This document shows positions 51,383-59,681 of a stretch of DNA of 64,000 bases, one piece after another. The stretch is from Sphingomonas sp. (GTDB lineage: Bacteria; Pseudomonadota; Alphaproteobacteria; Sphingomonadales; Sphingomonadaceae). The first letter of the stretch is position 1. Each line of letters starts with the position of its first letter. The notes beneath the pieces were generated by a model, which saw only the letters and a program-made list of their open reading frames with translations, did no database searches and was not told the origin of the DNA. The position numbers were made by a program, and so were the translations under genes. Location: NCBI RefSeq assembly GCF_030145815.1, contig NZ_JAIXHL010000002.1, positions 1 through 64,000 of the forward strand, read 5' to 3'.

Positions 51383-53488
51383 TCAACCAACAGTCCCGAG
51401 CAGGTCTTTGTACATTTCATCGGCCACGCGAATGACGCGGGCGGCGGCGGAGTAGCTGTTCTGCAGGACGATCATCATCGACAGTTCCTCGTCGATGTTG
51501 ACGCCGGAATAGGAATCGCGCCGGGTGATCGCGTCCTGGCTGCGCGCGGTTGCGTCTTCGTAACGGGTCTGGGCATTGGCCGCGCTGGTGCCGGTCTCGC
51601 CGAGGATCAGCGAGGCGTAGCGCTCCAGCGAGATATTCCCCTCCTTACCAAGGTCGTTCACCTGGCCGAAGCTGTCGGTATAGAATTGCGCGGCACGGGT
51701 GTCGGACGCGAGCACGCCACGTTCGCCGACGGCAGCATCCGTGTTGAAAATGGCGAGCGGCAGCTTGCCCGGGCTGTTGCGCAGGTCCGGCGCGACGCCG
51801 CCGGCCGCTAGCCCGCTGACATTGCCGGTCAGACCCGACAGCGCCGAGAAGGAGATGCCCGTGCCATAGCGCCCGGTCGAGTCCGACGGGATCGAGATCG
51901 AGGTGCCGGTCACGCCCGCCGCCTGATCAAAGCGGAAGCGACCGCTCGTGTCGATCGAGAAGGTGCCAAAGCCGCCCAGTTCGCTGGCGTTGAGCTGCGT
52001 GACGAGGTCGCCCATCGTCCCGCCCGCTGACGCCGTCATCGTCGTGCGGGCAATCACCCGGCCCGAAGAATCGCGCAGCATGATGTCGCTGGTGCTGCCT
52101 GCGGCAAAGCCGTGCGGATCGCCCGCCGCGAAGCCCGGAGGCACCATCAGTGCGCCTTCGGTCCGCACCACGTCGTTGAGGCCGAAATACTGGCTGAACC
52201 CGACGCCGCCGCGATTGGACGGGGCCACCGGGTCATCGCCAACCGCGACTCCGCGACCTACGCCCACCGCATCGATCGTCAAGCGCCCATCGGCGAAGCT
52301 GGCGGTGCCCGCGCCACCCAGGCCGGCGTTGATCGCTGCGACCGCGTCCGCAACGGTCGCGCCTGATCCCAGTGCGTCGAAGTCGACGCGGGTCCGCGCG
52401 ACGATCGACCCGTCCGATCCCATCACCGCGAACACCGCGGCCCCGGTGAAGCCGAGACGATCGCTGGTCGCCAGTGCCGTGGTCGATCCGTTCAGACGGT
52501 TGGGTGGCGGCATCGAGCTGGCGGCATTGGACGCACCGTTGATAGCGCGGGCGAGACCGGTGAACAGCGTGCCGAGCTGATCGCGGAACCCCGGCAACGT
52601 CCGGTCGCGCAGTTCGAGCAGCCCGCCGAGCTTGCCCCCAACCGCCGAGGATTCGATGCGGTCGCCCGTCGCTGCACCCAGTGCGCCCGAGTCCGTCGCG
52701 AACCGGATGTCGATGCCGGGATATTCGGCCAGCGCCGCGCCGGAACCCGACTTGGAGGTCGGGTAGGACAACAGCCGCATCCGCGTATCGAGCAACGGCG
52801 CGCCGCCGGCGGTTTCGATGAGCAGGCGCCCATTCGGCTGTTCGCGCACGTTCACGGCGATCAGGCTGCTGAGCTCCTGAACGGCATTGTTGCGCTGATC
52901 GGCGGTGCCCGCCGCGCTGCGCCCCAGCCCGTCGAGCCGCGAGACCGCGTCGTTGAGCGAGTGGATCTGCTTGAGCAGCGCATTGATGCGCTCGACCGTC
53001 AGGCCGGTTTCGGCGTCAACGTCGCCGGTCAGCATCGAGATATCGGTATCGAGCCGCTGCAGCGTGCCGATTGCGTCTGTCGTGCGGGCGATGAAGTCGG
53101 CCGCATTCTGTTCGGCACCCAGTGCGCCGGTCATGGCGATCGCCGCGCTGTTGATCGCGTTGAGCCGCGCGGGAATGCCCGATTCCGATCCCGGCGCACC
53201 GAGCAGCGTCTGCATGCGGTCGAGATAGCTGGCCGTCACCTCCGAATTGCCAAGGTCGTTGGCGCGGCGATAGACGGCAGCTTCCAGGAATTTGTCGGCG
53301 ATGCGCGTCGGCTCGCCGACCACGACGCCGGTGACCCGGCCGCCATGGATGGCAGCGGACTGGTTGGCGCGCTCGCGGGCATAGCCGGGGGTGCCGACAT
53401 TGGCGATGTTGGTCGACACCGTCTTGAGTCCGGCCTGCGCCGCGCTCATGCCGGATACGGCAGCCCCCAAAATCTCCCCGATCGACAC
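51383..53488 (-). CDS. flgK: Flagellar hook-associated protein 1 (FlgK)
   Basis: This 701-residue junction protein has an N-terminal bb_rod motif (SAAQAGLKTVSTNIANVGTPGYARE) and a C-terminal motif (SGVNIDEELSMMIVLQNSYSAAARVIRVADEMYKDLLG). Its central part (about 290-560) is longer than in enteric FlgK and includes two D2-like repeats with PPGFAAGDPHGFAAGSTSDIML. First of the flgK-flgL pair, following flgE. Confidence 0.95.
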   Translation of the reverse strand: MSIGEILGAAVSGMSAAQAGLKTVSTNIANVGTPGYARERANQSAAIHGGRVTGVVVGEPTRIADKFLEAAVYRRANDLGNSEVTASYLDRMQTLLGAPGSESGIPARLNAINSAAIAMTGALGAEQNAADFIARTTDAIGTLQRLDTDISMLTGDVDAETGLTVERINALLKQIHSLNDAVSRLDGLGRSAAGTADQRNNAVQELSSLIAVNVREQPNGRLLIETAGGAPLLDTRMRLLSYPTSKSGSGAALAEYPGIDIRFATDSGALGAATGDRIESSAVGGKLGGLLELRDRTLPGFRDQLGTLFTGLARAINGASNAASSMPPPNRLNGSTTALATSDRLGFTGAAVFAVMGSDGSIVARTRVDFDALGSGATVADAVAAINAGLGGAGTASFADGRLTIDAVGVGRGVAVGDDPVAPSNRGGVGFSQYFGLNDVVRTEGALMVPPGFAAGDPHGFAAGSTSDIMLRDSSGRVIARTTMTASAGGTMGDLVTQLNASELGGFGTFSIDTSGRFRFDQAAGVTGTSISIPSDSTGRYGTGISFSALSGLTGNVSGLAAGGVAPDLRNSPGKLPLAIFNTDAAVGERGVLASDTRAAQFYTDSFGQVNDLGKEGNISLERYASLILGETGTSAANAQTRYEDATARSQDAITRRDSYSGVNIDEELSMMIVLQNSYSAAARVIRVADEMYKDLLGTVG

Positions 53489-53513
53489 GCTCAGTCCCCC
53501 GCCGTCTCAGCGA

Positions 53514-54818
53514 TCAGCGCTTGAGGTTGCTGACTTCGGCCAACATGTCGTCGACCGTTGTGATGATCTTCGACGCCGCGCTGTAGGCGCGCTGGAAGCG
53601 GATCATGTTGCTGAACTCCTGCGCCAGATCGACGGTGGAGGCCTCCAGCGTGCTCGAGCGGATCTTACCCGCGCCGAGCGCACCGGCGATGTCGATCGAG
53701 GCATTGCCCGACCGGTCCGACAGCAGGTAGGCGTTGCCCGAAATGCGGGTCAGCCCGTCCGGGTTCGGGAAGGTCGCGACTGGGAGCTGGAAGACAGGGC
53801 GGGTCACGCCATTGTCGAACACCGCGCTGAGCACACCCGCTTCCGACACCTGGATCGAAGCGATGTTGCCGAGGACGCCGCCATCGGTGGTCGCCGCGAT
53901 CATCGCCGATTCCGAACCGAACTGGCTGAGGCCGCTGATCGTGCCATTGTCGCCAAGGCCCAGGCGCAGCGGAACCGATCCCGCGCCATTGGACCAGGTG
54001 ATCGCAACCGGATCGAAAAAGCCCGAGGTGTAGACGGCATCGTCCCGGATCAGGCTGCCATCGGGGTTGAAGCGCAGTTCGCCACTGGCGAGCACGCCAT
54101 TGGCGGCGGTGACGTCGGTCGCCGGCTCGGCGTACAGCTCACCCTGCCACGTGTTCGCGCCGGTGCGGACATAGGCCATGGTCACGCGGTGCGACGTGCC
54201 CTGCGCGTCGTAAATGTCGAACGAGCGGCTGAAGCTCGGCTCGACCGTGCCGTTAGCGATGTCGCCCGACGCATAGGCGCCAGTGTGCATCGGCGCGGTC
54301 GACTGAAGGTTGGCGCGGATGTCGATCTTGGTCGACGGCGCGGCGGCGCCGGTCAGGTCGCTGACGCGCACCGGAGTTAGTGCCGCCACATTGCCCGTGT
54401 TGGTGAACTCGCCAAAGCTGTCGAGACGCCAGCCCTGCAGATACATGCCGGCGGCATTGCGCAGGAAGCCGAACTCGTCCGGGCGGAACGAACCGGCGCG
54501 GGTGAAGGCAACGTCATTGCCGTCCAGCGTTTCGCGCACGACGAAGAAGCCGCCGCCCTCGATGCCCAGATCGGTGGTGTTGCTCGACGCCTGCAGCAGG
54601 CCCTGTTTCGAGATCAGCGCCTGCGGAGCCGCCATCACGCCGCCGGCGGTATAGGCCGACCGGGCGCGGCCATCGCTAACCAGCGTGCGGAACTGAATGT
54701 CGTTCCCCTTGTACCCGATCGTATTGATGTTGCTGATGTTGTCGGCAACGACGGCCATCGCAGTCGCTTCGGCGCCGAGACCGGCGACACCGGCATAAAG
54801 TGCGGAATAAAGGCTCAA
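53514..54818 (-). CDS. flgE: Flagellar hook protein FlgE
   Basis: This 434-residue hook subunit has the N-terminus LSLYSALYAGVAGLGAEATAMAVVADNISNINTIGYK, the central FlgE D2 domain and the C-terminal STLEASTVDLAQEFSNMIRFQRAYSAASKIITTVDDMLAEV. The start is a TTG at 54818 with GGAGA six bases upstream; no ATG gives the conserved N-terminus. It heads the flgE-flgK-flgL run (25-bp gap to flgK). Confidence 0.94.
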   Translation of the reverse strand: MSLYSALYAGVAGLGAEATAMAVVADNISNINTIGYKGNDIQFRTLVSDGRARSAYTAGGVMAAPQALISKQGLLQASSNTTDLGIEGGGFFVVRETLDGNDVAFTRAGSFRPDEFGFLRNAAGMYLQGWRLDSFGEFTNTGNVAALTPVRVSDLTGAAAPSTKIDIRANLQSTAPMHTGAYASGDIANGTVEPSFSRSFDIYDAQGTSHRVTMAYVRTGANTWQGELYAEPATDVTAANGVLASGELRFNPDGSLIRDDAVYTSGFFDPVAITWSNGAGSVPLRLGLGDNGTISGLSQFGSESAMIAATTDGGVLGNIASIQVSEAGVLSAVFDNGVTRPVFQLPVATFPNPDGLTRISGNAYLLSDRSGNASIDIAGALGAGKIRSSTLEASTVDLAQEFSNMIRFQRAYSAASKIITTVDDMLAEVSNLKR

Positions 54819-54858
54819 GGACTGTCTCCGGTTCGTGCCCCTGTGGGCTGACATGGCC

Positions 54859-54875
54859 ATGATAGGAGAGCGGCG
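54859..54875 (-). promoter_or_regulatory. Flagellar promoter-like element ahead of flgE
   Basis: On the minus strand: CGCCG-CTCTCC-TATCAT, 40 bp ahead of the flgE TTG. It has the same spacing as the fliL, 46291 and flbT elements. Confidence 0.45.
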
Positions 54876-54947
54876 ACCCGATCGGTCCGCAGGGGCGCGC
54901 AATTTTTGCTGGGCGGCAATTTTTTCCGGGTGCGGGACCGCGCCCTC

Positions 54948-54964
54948 CCCCGCCCTTCTATGAT
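54948..54964 (+). promoter_or_regulatory. Flagellar promoter-like element ahead of flbT
   Basis: CCCCG-CCCTTC-TATGAT lies 29 bp ahead of the flbT ATG. It diverges from the flgE element. Between them are two related AT-rich stretches (AATTTTTGCTGGG and AATTTTTTCCGGG) that could bind a shared activator. Confidence 0.45.
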
Positions 54965-54993
54965 GCAGCAACGCACTAGATGAGGACGTGACG

Positions 54994-55389
54994 ATGCTGC
55001 GAATTTCCCTGCGCGATGGCGAGGCGCTGGTGGTCAACGGGGCGATGCTGCGCGCAAAGGGCCGCACCGAACTGGTGATCGAGAACAAGGTCGCGCTGCT
55101 GCGCGGTCGTGAGATCATGGCGCCGGAAGAGGCGACGACCACCGCGCGGCGCCTCTATTATGCGACGATGATGGCGTATCTCGGCGACGATCCCGAAGCG
55201 CACAAGAACCAGGTCATCGATGAGCTGACGCTGCTGATCCCGGCGATGGCGACCGACGAGGGCCGCGCCGCATGCGTGCGCTTTGCCCGGCAGGTTGCCG
55301 AGGGCAGCTTTTACCGCGGTCTCATCACCTGCCGTGCCCTGATCGAGCTTGAAGACGCGGCCACAGCCCCGGCGAACGAAGCGGCCTGA
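54994..55389 (+). CDS. flbT: Flagellar biosynthesis repressor FlbT
   Basis: This 131-residue protein matches FlbT, which in Caulobacter and Brucella controls flagellin mRNA stability and translation. Its body MLRISLRDGEALVVNGAMLRAKGRTELVIENKVALLRGREIMAPEEATTTARRLYYATMMAYL fits the family. The usual partner flaF is not adjacent. The ATG at 54994 has GAGGA seven bases upstream. It heads the fliI operon. Confidence 0.9.
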   Translation: MLRISLRDGEALVVNGAMLRAKGRTELVIENKVALLRGREIMAPEEATTTARRLYYATMMAYLGDDPEAHKNQVIDELTLLIPAMATDEGRAACVRFARQVAEGSFYRGLITCRALIELEDAATAPANEAA

Positions 55390-55399
55390 GAGCAGACCG

Positions 55400-56737
55400 G
55401 TGCACAACCTGTCCTCCACCGCCCGAACGATTGCCACGCTGCCGCTGGAAACGCGCTATGGCCGCGTGACTGCGGTGCGCGGCGCGCTGATCGAGGTCGA
55501 GGGCCTGGCCGGCGCGGCACAGATCGGCGCGCGGATCGACATCGACACGCCCGACGGGATGATCCCGTCGGAGGTGACGGGCATCGAAGCCGGGCTGGCG
55601 CAGTGTATGCCATTCCGCGAGCCACAGGGCCTGAAGTCGGGCACGATCGCCTGGCTGCACCCCGGTGCGCTGTCGCTGCGCCCGTGCGACGCCTGGCTCG
55701 GCCGCATGGTCGACGGCCTGGGCCGTCCGGTCGATGGCAAGGGCGAATTGCCGCTGGGCGCCACTCGCCAGCCGATCAAGGCACCCCCGCCCCCGGCCGC
55801 GTCGCGCGCGCGGGTTGGCGACCGGATCGAAACCGGCGTGCGCGCGCTCGACCTGTTCGTGCCGTTGTGCACCGGCCAGCGGCTCGGCCTGTTCGCCGGG
55901 TCGGGCGTCGGCAAGTCGGTGCTGTTGTCGATGCTGGCGCGTTGGACCGAGTGCGATGTCGCGATCATCGGGCTGATCGGCGAACGCGGCCGCGAGGTGC
56001 AGGAGTTCGTCGAGGATGATCTGGGGCCGGAGGGCTTGGCGCGCAGCATCGTCGTCGTGGCGACGTCGGACGAACCCGCGCTGATGCGGCGTCAGGCGGC
56101 CTGGACCACGCTCGCGCTGGCGGAGCATTTCCGCGACCGGGGCCTGCGCGTGCTGTGCCTGATGGACTCGGTCACACGTTTTGCGATGGCGCAGCGCGAA
56201 ATCGGTCTTGCCAATGGCGAGCCGCCCGCGACGCGCGGCTATACCCCGACCGTCTTTGCCGAGCTGCCGCGCCTGCTCGAACGTGCCGGTCCCGGCCTGC
56301 CCGGACAGGGGTCGATCACCGGACTGTTCACCGTACTGGTCGATGGTGACGACCATAACGAGCCGGTCGCCGACGCAGTGCGCGGCATCCTGGACGGTCA
56401 CGTCGTCATCACCCGACGCATTGCCGAGCGCGGACGCTATCCCGCGATCGACCTGCTCAAATCGGTGTCGCGTACCCTGCCCCGCTGCTTGAACGAGGAT
56501 CAGAACGCGACCCGTCTCGCCGCGCGGCGCGTGCTCGGCACCTATGCCGATATGGAAGAGATCGTCCGGCTTGGCGCCTACAAGGCGGGATCGAACGCCG
56601 AAGTCGATCGCGCCGTCGCCATCGCCCCGCAGATCGAGGCGATGCTGACCCAGACCAAGGGCGATCGCGGTCATGCCGACCAGGCGTTCGCGGATTTGGC
56701 TGCACTGGTGGAGGAAACGCATGCGCACGCCCTATGA
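55400..56737 (+). CDS. fliI: Flagellum-specific ATPase FliI
   Basis: This 445-residue export ATPase has an N-terminal domain with PLETRYGRVTAVRG, Walker A GLFAGSGVGKSVLLSM (about 155-170), LIGERGREVQEFVEDDLG, Walker B LRVLCLMDSVTRFAMAQREI and the ARG-type TRGYTPTVFAELPRLLERAG. The start is GTG at 55400, 10 bp after flbT. It overlaps fliJ by 17 bp. Confidence 0.96.
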   Translation: MHNLSSTARTIATLPLETRYGRVTAVRGALIEVEGLAGAAQIGARIDIDTPDGMIPSEVTGIEAGLAQCMPFREPQGLKSGTIAWLHPGALSLRPCDAWLGRMVDGLGRPVDGKGELPLGATRQPIKAPPPPAASRARVGDRIETGVRALDLFVPLCTGQRLGLFAGSGVGKSVLLSMLARWTECDVAIIGLIGERGREVQEFVEDDLGPEGLARSIVVVATSDEPALMRRQAAWTTLALAEHFRDRGLRVLCLMDSVTRFAMAQREIGLANGEPPATRGYTPTVFAELPRLLERAGPGLPGQGSITGLFTVLVDGDDHNEPVADAVRGILDGHVVITRRIAERGRYPAIDLLKSVSRTLPRCLNEDQNATRLAARRVLGTYADMEEIVRLGAYKAGSNAEVDRAVAIAPQIEAMLTQTKGDRGHADQAFADLAALVEETHAHAL

Positions 56738-57158
56738 CGCCGCGCTGCGCGCGCTCGATCGCGACATCGATGCGCTCAAGACGCTGATCGTCGATGCGAC
56801 GATCCGGCTGGACGAGATGCAGTCGTTGCACGAAGCACTCAGCGCCAAGATCGTGCGCGAGCGCGAACTGAGCGCAATGGACTGGCAGCTTTATGCCGAA
56901 TCCTATCTCGACCGCGCGCGCGCCGAGCGCCGCCGGCTGGAGCAGCTGCGCCACGATGCCGAAGTCGAACTGACCTTGCTGCGGCGTCAGGCGGCTCAGC
57001 AATATGCGTCGATGAAAGCGATCGGCAATGCCGCCGACCAGTATCGCGCCGACGCCGAGCGCGTCGCGCAGACCGCCGAACAGGCGATGCTCGACGATCT
57101 CACCGCCGCGCGCTTTGTACGCCGCGCCCGCGACCTGCGCAGGAGCAATCGCACATGA
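56721..57158 (+). CDS. fliJ: FliJ-like flagellar export chaperone
   Basis: This 145-residue protein is one long coiled coil, typical of FliJ, the stalk-like partner of FliI. Primary similarity in this family is low; the call rests on position after fliI, length and the coiled-coil pattern. GGAGGA lies five bases before the ATG. Overlaps the muramidase-like gene by 4 bp. Confidence 0.8.
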   Translation: MRTPYDAALRALDRDIDALKTLIVDATIRLDEMQSLHEALSAKIVRERELSAMDWQLYAESYLDRARAERRRLEQLRHDAEVELTLLRRQAAQQYASMKAIGNAADQYRADAERVAQTAEQAMLDDLTAARFVRRARDLRRSNRT

Positions 57159-58114
57159 CGATCCAGACCCGTCCGCTCGGCTCGCCCGATACCGCCGCAA
57201 CCGCCGCCGCGATCCATCGCAACGCGCTGGGATCGGCGCAGAAGCGTTTGTGGCAGGCCGCGATCGGGACGATGGCCCCGGACGCTGAGGCCAAGCTGCC
57301 GCAAAATCCCGACATGGAGAAGCTGGACCTCGACACCCTGCTCGAACTGTCGGGTCAGGCGACGCAGCCGCGTCCAATGGCAGCGATCCTGCACAGCCCG
57401 GAATTCCGCGACATCGACTTGCGCAGCCTCGAAGCCAGCCAGCCTGAAGCCCCCGACGCGGCAACGCTCGATCCAGCACGGCTCGGCGCCAATGCGCGCC
57501 ATGCGCCGGCGCTGGAGCGCGCTGCCGAGCGCACGGGCATTCCCGCCACCGCGCTGGCCGCCATCGTCAATGCCGAGGCGGCAAAGGATTCCGCCGGCCA
57601 GTGGAATACCTATTCGCGCAACAGCCGCTCGTCAGCTGCCGGGCTGGGCCAGTTTCTCAGCCGGACGTGGGAAGGCATGGCAGAAACGCGCGGCACCTGG
57701 CTCAACCAGACGGCGCAAGCCAAGGGCTGGCTCGACCGGTCCGGACAGGTGCGCACGGCGGCGCGCGCCGAGCTGCTGCAGCTGCGCTACAACGCGACCG
57801 CGTCGATCGAGACGACGGCCGATTATGCGCGCGTCAATCTCAAGACACTGCAACGCTCGGGCGTGCCCACCGGCGAGGATCCATCCGCCGTCGCGCGAAC
57901 TGCCTATCTCGCTCACCATCTGGGCGCGGGTGACGCGATCAGATATCTCAAGACCGGATTGACCGATGAACGCGCGAGCATGCTGCTGCGCGCCCAGATC
58001 GGCGGCGGCCGCGCCAGTCAGGCCATCGCCCGCACAGGCGACGCCAGCGCCGCGCACCGCGCCTGGTTGGACAATTATGTCGGCACCCGCGTGCGCCCGG
58101 AGCGCTTTGCTTAA
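57155..58114 (+). CDS. Muramidase/transglycosylase-like protein in flagellar operon
   Basis: This 319-residue protein has an acidic N-terminal part (about 1-105) and a lysozyme-like domain (about 110-220) with the probable catalytic Glu141 (IVNAEAAKDSAGQWNTYSRNSRSSAAGLGQFLSRTWEGM). No signal peptide is visible, so it may be exported by the flagellar apparatus and, like FlgJ, open peptidoglycan for the rod. It is coupled by 4 bp to fliJ. Confidence 0.8.
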   Translation: MTIQTRPLGSPDTAATAAAIHRNALGSAQKRLWQAAIGTMAPDAEAKLPQNPDMEKLDLDTLLELSGQATQPRPMAAILHSPEFRDIDLRSLEASQPEAPDAATLDPARLGANARHAPALERAAERTGIPATALAAIVNAEAAKDSAGQWNTYSRNSRSSAAGLGQFLSRTWEGMAETRGTWLNQTAQAKGWLDRSGQVRTAARAELLQLRYNATASIETTADYARVNLKTLQRSGVPTGEDPSAVARTAYLAHHLGAGDAIRYLKTGLTDERASMLLRAQIGGGRASQAIARTGDASAAHRAWLDNYVGTRVRPERFA

Positions 58115-58200
58115 CAGCTACGTAAGAACGCAGTACCGACCAACCCTCCAGTATTTCTCCTATATGAGTAAGGAACGAAGTTGGGATGGAAGTTCCTGCC

Positions 58201-59547
58201 ATGAGCGTCAGCGCTGAACTTATCGAACGCCTTGCCTTTGCCGGTTTCACGGACAGCCAGCGCGCGACATTGACCAAGTTCGGCCCCACGCTCGAGCGCG
58301 AGCTGCCCGGGATTCTCGACAAATTCTACACCAACCTGCGCGGCTGGCCGCAGCTGGCAGCGATGTTCAAGGGTAGCGACGCTATGCCGCGTGCCGCGAA
58401 CGCCCAAGCCGAGCATTGGAAGATGCTGTTCAGCGGCCGGTTCGATGACGCCTATGTCGCGTCGGTCAAGAAAATCGGCCTGATGCACAGCAAGATCGGG
58501 CTCGACCCGCAATGGTATATCGGCGGCTACACCTTCATCCTGCGCCATTTGTTCGAGCTGGCTGCACAGAGCAGCGGACGCAGCCTCAGCCCCGCCGCCG
58601 CGCGCCGGACGGCGGAGCTGTGCACCGCGATCAACATGGCGGTGATGATCGATATGGACCTCGCCATCTCGGGCTACATTGTCGAGAACAAGATCACCTA
58701 TGACGAGAAGCTCGCCCGGCTGGCGGAAGACTTCCAGGCCCAGGTCGCCGGTCTCGTCGAACAGCTGAGCGTTGCGTCGAACGAGCTGGAAGCCAGCGCC
58801 CAATCGATGACCAGCAATACCGGTCAAGCCAATCAGCGCGCGCTCGCGGTCGCTGCAGCGGCGGAACAGGCGAGTGCCGGGGTGCAAACCGTCGCATCGG
58901 CTGCGGAGGAACTGTCGGCGTCGATCCAGATGATCGCTGGACGGGTGACCGAATCCGCCCGCACCACCGAGCGCGCGGTGACCGACGCCCAGCAAACCGA
59001 CCAGACGGTCCGTGCGCTCGATGAGGCTGCGGAACGGATCGGTACGGTCGTTGGTCTGATCGGCCAGATTGCGGGCAAGACCAACATGCTGGCGCTCAAC
59101 GCCTCGATCGAGGCGGCCCGCGCGGGCGAAGCGGGCAAGGCCTTCGAGGTCGTCGCCGCCGAGGTGAAGGCGCTCGCCAGCCAGACCGAGCGGATGACCG
59201 AAGAGGTCGAGGCCCAAGTGCGCGAGATTCAGCAAGCGACCCGGCAAGCGGTCACGGGCCTGAGCAACATTACCGAAACGATCGGGAAGGTCGCCGAGAT
59301 CAGCACGAGCATCGCGAGCGCCGTTAACCAACAGAACAGCGCCACCGCCGACATCAGCCGCAACATCCAGCAAACCGCACAGGCGGCGCATGAAGTGTCG
59401 GCCAACATCGTCGGGGTCAGCCAGGCGTCGGAAGCTACCGGAAGCGCAGCGAGCCAGATATTCTCCTCAGCCAGCGCGCTGTCGGGACAGGCCAGCACCC
59501 TCTCCGATCAGGTCCATCGGTTCGTCGATCAGGTGCGCGCGGCCTGA
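58201..59547 (+). CDS. Globin-coupled chemotaxis sensor (HemAT-like)
   Basis: This 448-residue soluble protein has an N-terminal protoglobin domain (about 1-165) with the probable proximal His96 in [20 protein letters not shown], then a methyl-accepting signalling domain (about 200-448) with [46 protein letters not shown]. It should sense oxygen or another gas via heme and signal to CheA. The ATG at 58201 has GGAAG upstream; an ATG five codons earlier is also possible. Confidence 0.93.
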   Translation: MSVSAELIERLAFAGFTDSQRATLTKFGPTLERELPGILDKFYTNLRGWPQLAAMFKGSDAMPRAANAQAEHWKMLFSGRFDDAYVASVKKIGLMHSKIGLDPQWYIGGYTFILRHLFELAAQSSGRSLSPAAARRTAELCTAINMAVMIDMDLAISGYIVENKITYDEKLARLAEDFQAQVAGLVEQLSVASNELEASAQSMTSNTGQANQRALAVAAAAEQASAGVQTVASAAEELSASIQMIAGRVTESARTTERAVTDAQQTDQTVRALDEAAERIGTVVGLIGQIAGKTNMLALNASIEAARAGEAGKAFEVVAAEVKALASQTERMTEEVEAQVREIQQATRQAVTGLSNITETIGKVAEISTSIASAVNQQNSATADISRNIQQTAQAAHEVSANIVGVSQASEATGSAASQIFSSASALSGQASTLSDQVHRFVDQVRAA

Positions 59548-59576
59548 GACAGAATCACCGTAGATTTACCATATTG

Positions 59577-59589
59577 TGGAATTACGTAT
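59577..59589 (+). promoter_or_regulatory. TGGAATTACGTAT element ahead of the sigma-like gene
   Basis: This 13-mer resembles those ahead of the chemoreceptor (TATAATTACACAT) and the GAF-EAL gene (TAGAATTACGCAT). It lies 92 bp before the start codon; an AT-rich leader with TTTAATCC follows. Confidence 0.35.
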
Positions 59590-59681
59590 AGGAGCAGTTT
59601 AATCCTATTTACCGCAATCGGCGATCATTCCCCTGCAGCCGGAGCAGACATCGCGACGGCAAGACGATCGAGGGGACGATC

